From: an uncultured Bacteroidia bacterium
GTDB lineage: Bacteria; Bacteroidota; Bacteroidia; Bacteroidales; F082
Direction of reading: 5' to 3'
Assembly (NCBI GenBank): GCA_902789915.1
Contig: CADAPW010000006.1
Location: 1 to 45,350, forward strand
DNA: 45,350 nucleotides
The position numbers and the translations under genes are program-made. Below are positions 43,276 through 45,350 of the stretch, one piece after another; within the stretch, counting starts at the first letter, position 1; each line of letters opens with the position of its first letter. The notes beneath the pieces are model-generated. The model made no database searches and had not been told where the DNA came from. It saw only the letters and a program-made list of their open reading frames with translations.

Positions 43276-43866
43276 ATGTCTAAGATAAAAAGAACTTTGA
43301 TTATCCTGTTTGTCATGGCAGGGTTGTCCTCATGCGAGGTGCTGAACCAAGTGGCACAGGTGGCCAACTTAGTCAACTGCACCTTAAATTTCGACAGCGT
43401 CAACCAAATCAAGATGCTCGGCATCAATTTGAGTAAAGGCATGACAAAATCCGATCTGAACGCGACGCAGTTGCTCAACCTCGCCAATGCTCTTATGAGA
43501 AGGGAGCTTCCTGTGAGTTTCAATGTGAATGTCAATGTCAACAACCCCAACAGCATCGCTGCCGCCATGGCCAAGATGGATTACATCTTAAGTTTAAACG
43601 GCAAGCAGGTCATTAGCACCACGATGAACAACGGCATCAATGTTCCTGCCAGTTCAAGCAGTGTAGTCTCAATTCCCATCACCACCGACCTCTTCCAACT
43701 CTTCAGCGGAGAGTCGGCTGACGCCATCCTCAATCTGGCCTTCAAGTTGGCTGGCGCCAGCAGCGACCCTGTCAACGTGGGATTAAAGGTGAAGCCGTAC
43801 ATCAGCATCAACGGGCAACAACTTGCCTATCCCGACTTCATCACCATGAACAAAGTCTTGAACTAA
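43276..43866 (+). CDS. Small lipoprotein, LEA-14-like
   Basis: The ATG MSKIKRTLIILFVMAGLSSC is chosen because it starts a clean lipoprotein signal (lipobox LSSC, Cys20); the longer frame begins before the typA terminator. The 196-residue product then shows a beta-rich pattern with the Asn/Val repeat SFNVNVNVNNPNS and PVNVGLKVKPYI, resembling LEA-14/WHy-type domains. It is likely anchored in a periplasmic-side membrane leaflet. The function is unknown. Confidence 0.8.
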   Translation: MSKIKRTLIILFVMAGLSSCEVLNQVAQVANLVNCTLNFDSVNQIKMLGINLSKGMTKSDLNATQLLNLANALMRRELPVSFNVNVNVNNPNSIAAAMAKMDYILSLNGKQVISTTMNNGINVPASSSSVVSIPITTDLFQLFSGESADAILNLAFKLAGASSDPVNVGLKVKPYISINGQQLAYPDFITMNKVLN

Positions 43867-43891
43867 CCCCAACACCTTATTTGTTAAGGCA

Positions 43892-44674
43892 ATGACGGAT
43901 TTCAGCGAAAGACGCTTCAGCATCGACCCAGGGAAGGGTAAAAAAATGGATGGTTGCCCCTACTCTATCTTTGAGGATGGGCGCGACGTTAAGGATTATA
44001 TCATTCCTCCTAAGGGCTATGTTTTCAAAGGCTTCAGGTTTGACCCCGAAGCCAGCAACCAAATCTACGACGGCAAACTCATCGCCATATATGAGAAAGA
44101 GTCGTTCAACCAAAAGATGATGTCGCAACTTTGGAAATTCATCCTGGCTTTTGCCATCATTGCGGTTATCGCCATCATCGCCATCTTGGCCGCTGGCGTG
44201 TTCAAAGATCCCAGTCCCAAACCAAATCGTCCGGTCAAAGAATCCACAACTACGGATCAATCCCAAGAGCCAGAGTCAATCGCGGTTATTGACTCAACTG
44301 CCGCAGAAACGGAGACCGTTGATACTTCGAGCGTTGGACAAGCCCTTCCCATTGGGAACGAACCCAAAGTGACCGAAGTCCAAGAAAAGGAAACGGCACA
44401 ATTTATCACCGAAGACCCCAGCATACAGTTCAAGCAAGCTTTCTGGACCTTGATACATCAGCGCACCATCATGATGGACGCATACGACACCTTATTCAAG
44501 GACAACAAGGGCAAGGTGGAAGGCGAAGAATATGATTACCTTCGCTACACCATCCTGAAAAACTCCACCGCATTCAAGGAGTGGACAGCCAAGTTGCAAA
44601 AGATCCCGGCCTCTGAGTTGGGGACCATCAACACCATCAACGACTTGAAGAGCAAACTAAACACGATAGAATAA
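43892..44674 (+). CDS. Single-pass membrane protein of unknown function
   Basis: The 260-residue protein has an N-terminal cytoplasmic part (about 1-78: FKGFRFDPEASNQIYDGKLIAIYEKE), one membrane helix (FILAFAIIAVIAIIAILAAGVF, about 82-104), a low-complexity Pro/Thr/Glu-rich linker (about 105-170) and a helical C-terminal domain (FKQAFWTLIHQRTIMMDAYDTLF...). I do not recognise the family. It lies between the lipoprotein gene and gcvP. Confidence 0.7.
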   Translation: MTDFSERRFSIDPGKGKKMDGCPYSIFEDGRDVKDYIIPPKGYVFKGFRFDPEASNQIYDGKLIAIYEKESFNQKMMSQLWKFILAFAIIAVIAIIAILAAGVFKDPSPKPNRPVKESTTTDQSQEPESIAVIDSTAAETETVDTSSVGQALPIGNEPKVTEVQEKETAQFITEDPSIQFKQAFWTLIHQRTIMMDAYDTLFKDNKGKVEGEEYDYLRYTILKNSTAFKEWTAKLQKIPASELGTINTINDLKSKLNTIE

Positions 44675-44712
44675 CAACAACAATTAACGAATCAACAATA
44701 AACATTTCAACA

Positions 44713-45350
44713 ATGATCAGAAACAACTTCATCAAACGCCACAACGGCCCCACCGCATCGGATGCTGAAAAGATGCTCAAGGTCATCGGCGTGAAATCGC
44801 AAGAACAACTTGTCGACGAAATCATCGCTCCCGAAATCCGTCTGCCGAAAGACCTCAACATTGGCGAGGGCATGAGCGAATACGAAGTCATCAGCCACCT
44901 CAAGGCTTTGGGTGCCAAGAACAAACAGTTCCGCACCTACATCGGCTTGGGCTACTACAACACCATCACCCCTGGCGTCATCATGCGCAACATCCTTGAG
45001 AACCCGGGCTGGTACACCTCTTATACTCCATACCAAGCTGAGATTTCGCAAGGCCGTCTCGAGGCTCTCGTGAACTACCAGACCGTCATCAGCGACCTCA
45101 CCGCCCTGCCGTTGGCCAACGCCAGCCTGCTCGACGAAGGCACCGCCGCAGCCGAGGCCATGCTGATGTTCTGGCACAGCCGCAGCCGCGCCCAGGTGAA
45201 GGCCGGCGTGAAGAAGTTCTTCGTCGCCAACGACGTGTTCCCGCAGAGCATCGAAGTCATCAAGACCCGCGCCCACTTCCAAGGCATCGAGGTGGTGATT
45301 GACGACATCAACAAGTTCGATTGCAGCGAGGAATACTTTGGCGTGCTGAT
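44713..45350 (+). CDS. gcvP: Glycine dehydrogenase (P-protein), N-terminal part
   Basis: The window ends inside this gene; 212 of about 950 residues are seen. The start MIRNNFIKRHNGPTASDAEKML is typical, as are YIGLGYYNTITPGVIMRNILENPGWYTSYTPYQAEISQGRLEALVNYQTVISDLT (residues 76-130). GcvP is the PLP-dependent decarboxylase of the glycine cleavage system. The lysine that binds PLP lies beyond the window edge. The upstream 38 bp are AAC-rich with no clear promoter box. Confidence 0.95.
   Translation, partial: MIRNNFIKRHNGPTASDAEKMLKVIGVKSQEQLVDEIIAPEIRLPKDLNIGEGMSEYEVISHLKALGAKNKQFRTYIGLGYYNTITPGVIMRNILENPGWYTSYTPYQAEISQGRLEALVNYQTVISDLTALPLANASLLDEGTAAAEAMLMFWHSRSRAQVKAGVKKFFVANDVFPQSIEVIKTRAHFQGIEVVIDDINKFDCSEEYFGVL

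Overview
The window looks like a chromosomal contig from a Bacteroidota bacterium, most likely order Bacteroidales. Reasons: TAnnTTTG -7 promoter boxes sit in front of most genes, with weak -33 TTG boxes. Secreted proteins carry Bacteroidota-type signal peptides and SC lipoboxes. The gene content is typical of the group: long-form 484-residue GAPDH, DUF3667 protein, AAA_14/DUF4143 ATPase, PNGase F, FecCD/FecE pair and TypA. I cannot name genus or species. The only RNA loci I see are the crRNA array units; I found no rRNA or tRNA.

Layout. 1-5705 holds a 5'-truncated and frameshifted PNGase F glycoamidase, a divergent aroC/smpB pair, a secreted thioredoxin-fold protein, a small outer-membrane barrel protein and a beta-helix lipoprotein. 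5687-9069 is an AT-rich accessory block: a WYL-regulator fragment, two coupled genes (one PD-(D/E)XK-like), an unknown gene and an AAA_14/DUF4143 ATPase. 9091-31258 and on to 32730 is mostly core: M23 peptidase; a run of LTA-synthase-like membrane protein, lipid kinase, SUI1 factor and MscS channel with overlapping genes; alpha/beta hydrolase, PnuC and EamA transporter; clpB; DUF3667; trkH; yidC with a DUF2750-like gene; gap; a CyuA-type desulfidase; a Fic AMPylase with its own likely operator; an iron-type ABC permease/ATPase pair; and an SGNH hydrolase.

32731-41320 is a second AT-rich accessory island. It carries a type I (I-B-like) CRISPR-Cas effector operon, cas6-cas5-cas3-cas8-cas7, followed 7 bp later by a 14-repeat array. 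There is no cas1, cas2 or cas4, no room for a leader at either end of the array, and cas3 is split by a one-base frameshift between its HD and helicase parts. Next to it is an overlapping gene pair, a PIN-domain nuclease and an unknown 259-residue protein, then a 23-bp-period iteron array. Short remnants of the 3' end of a FecE-like ATPase gene lie on both sides of the island, and the intact gene lies just upstream. This suggests the island was inserted at, or assembled around, such a gene end.

41321-45350 returns to core genes: typA, a lipoprotein, a one-pass membrane protein and the start of gcvP.

The observations I rate highest are the adaptation-less, leaderless, frameshifted CRISPR locus and its flanking remnants, the PIN gene pair, the 23-bp iterons, the Fic operator, an in-frame deletion of a conserved block in AroC, and an LTA-synthase-like protein that has lost its metal ligands.
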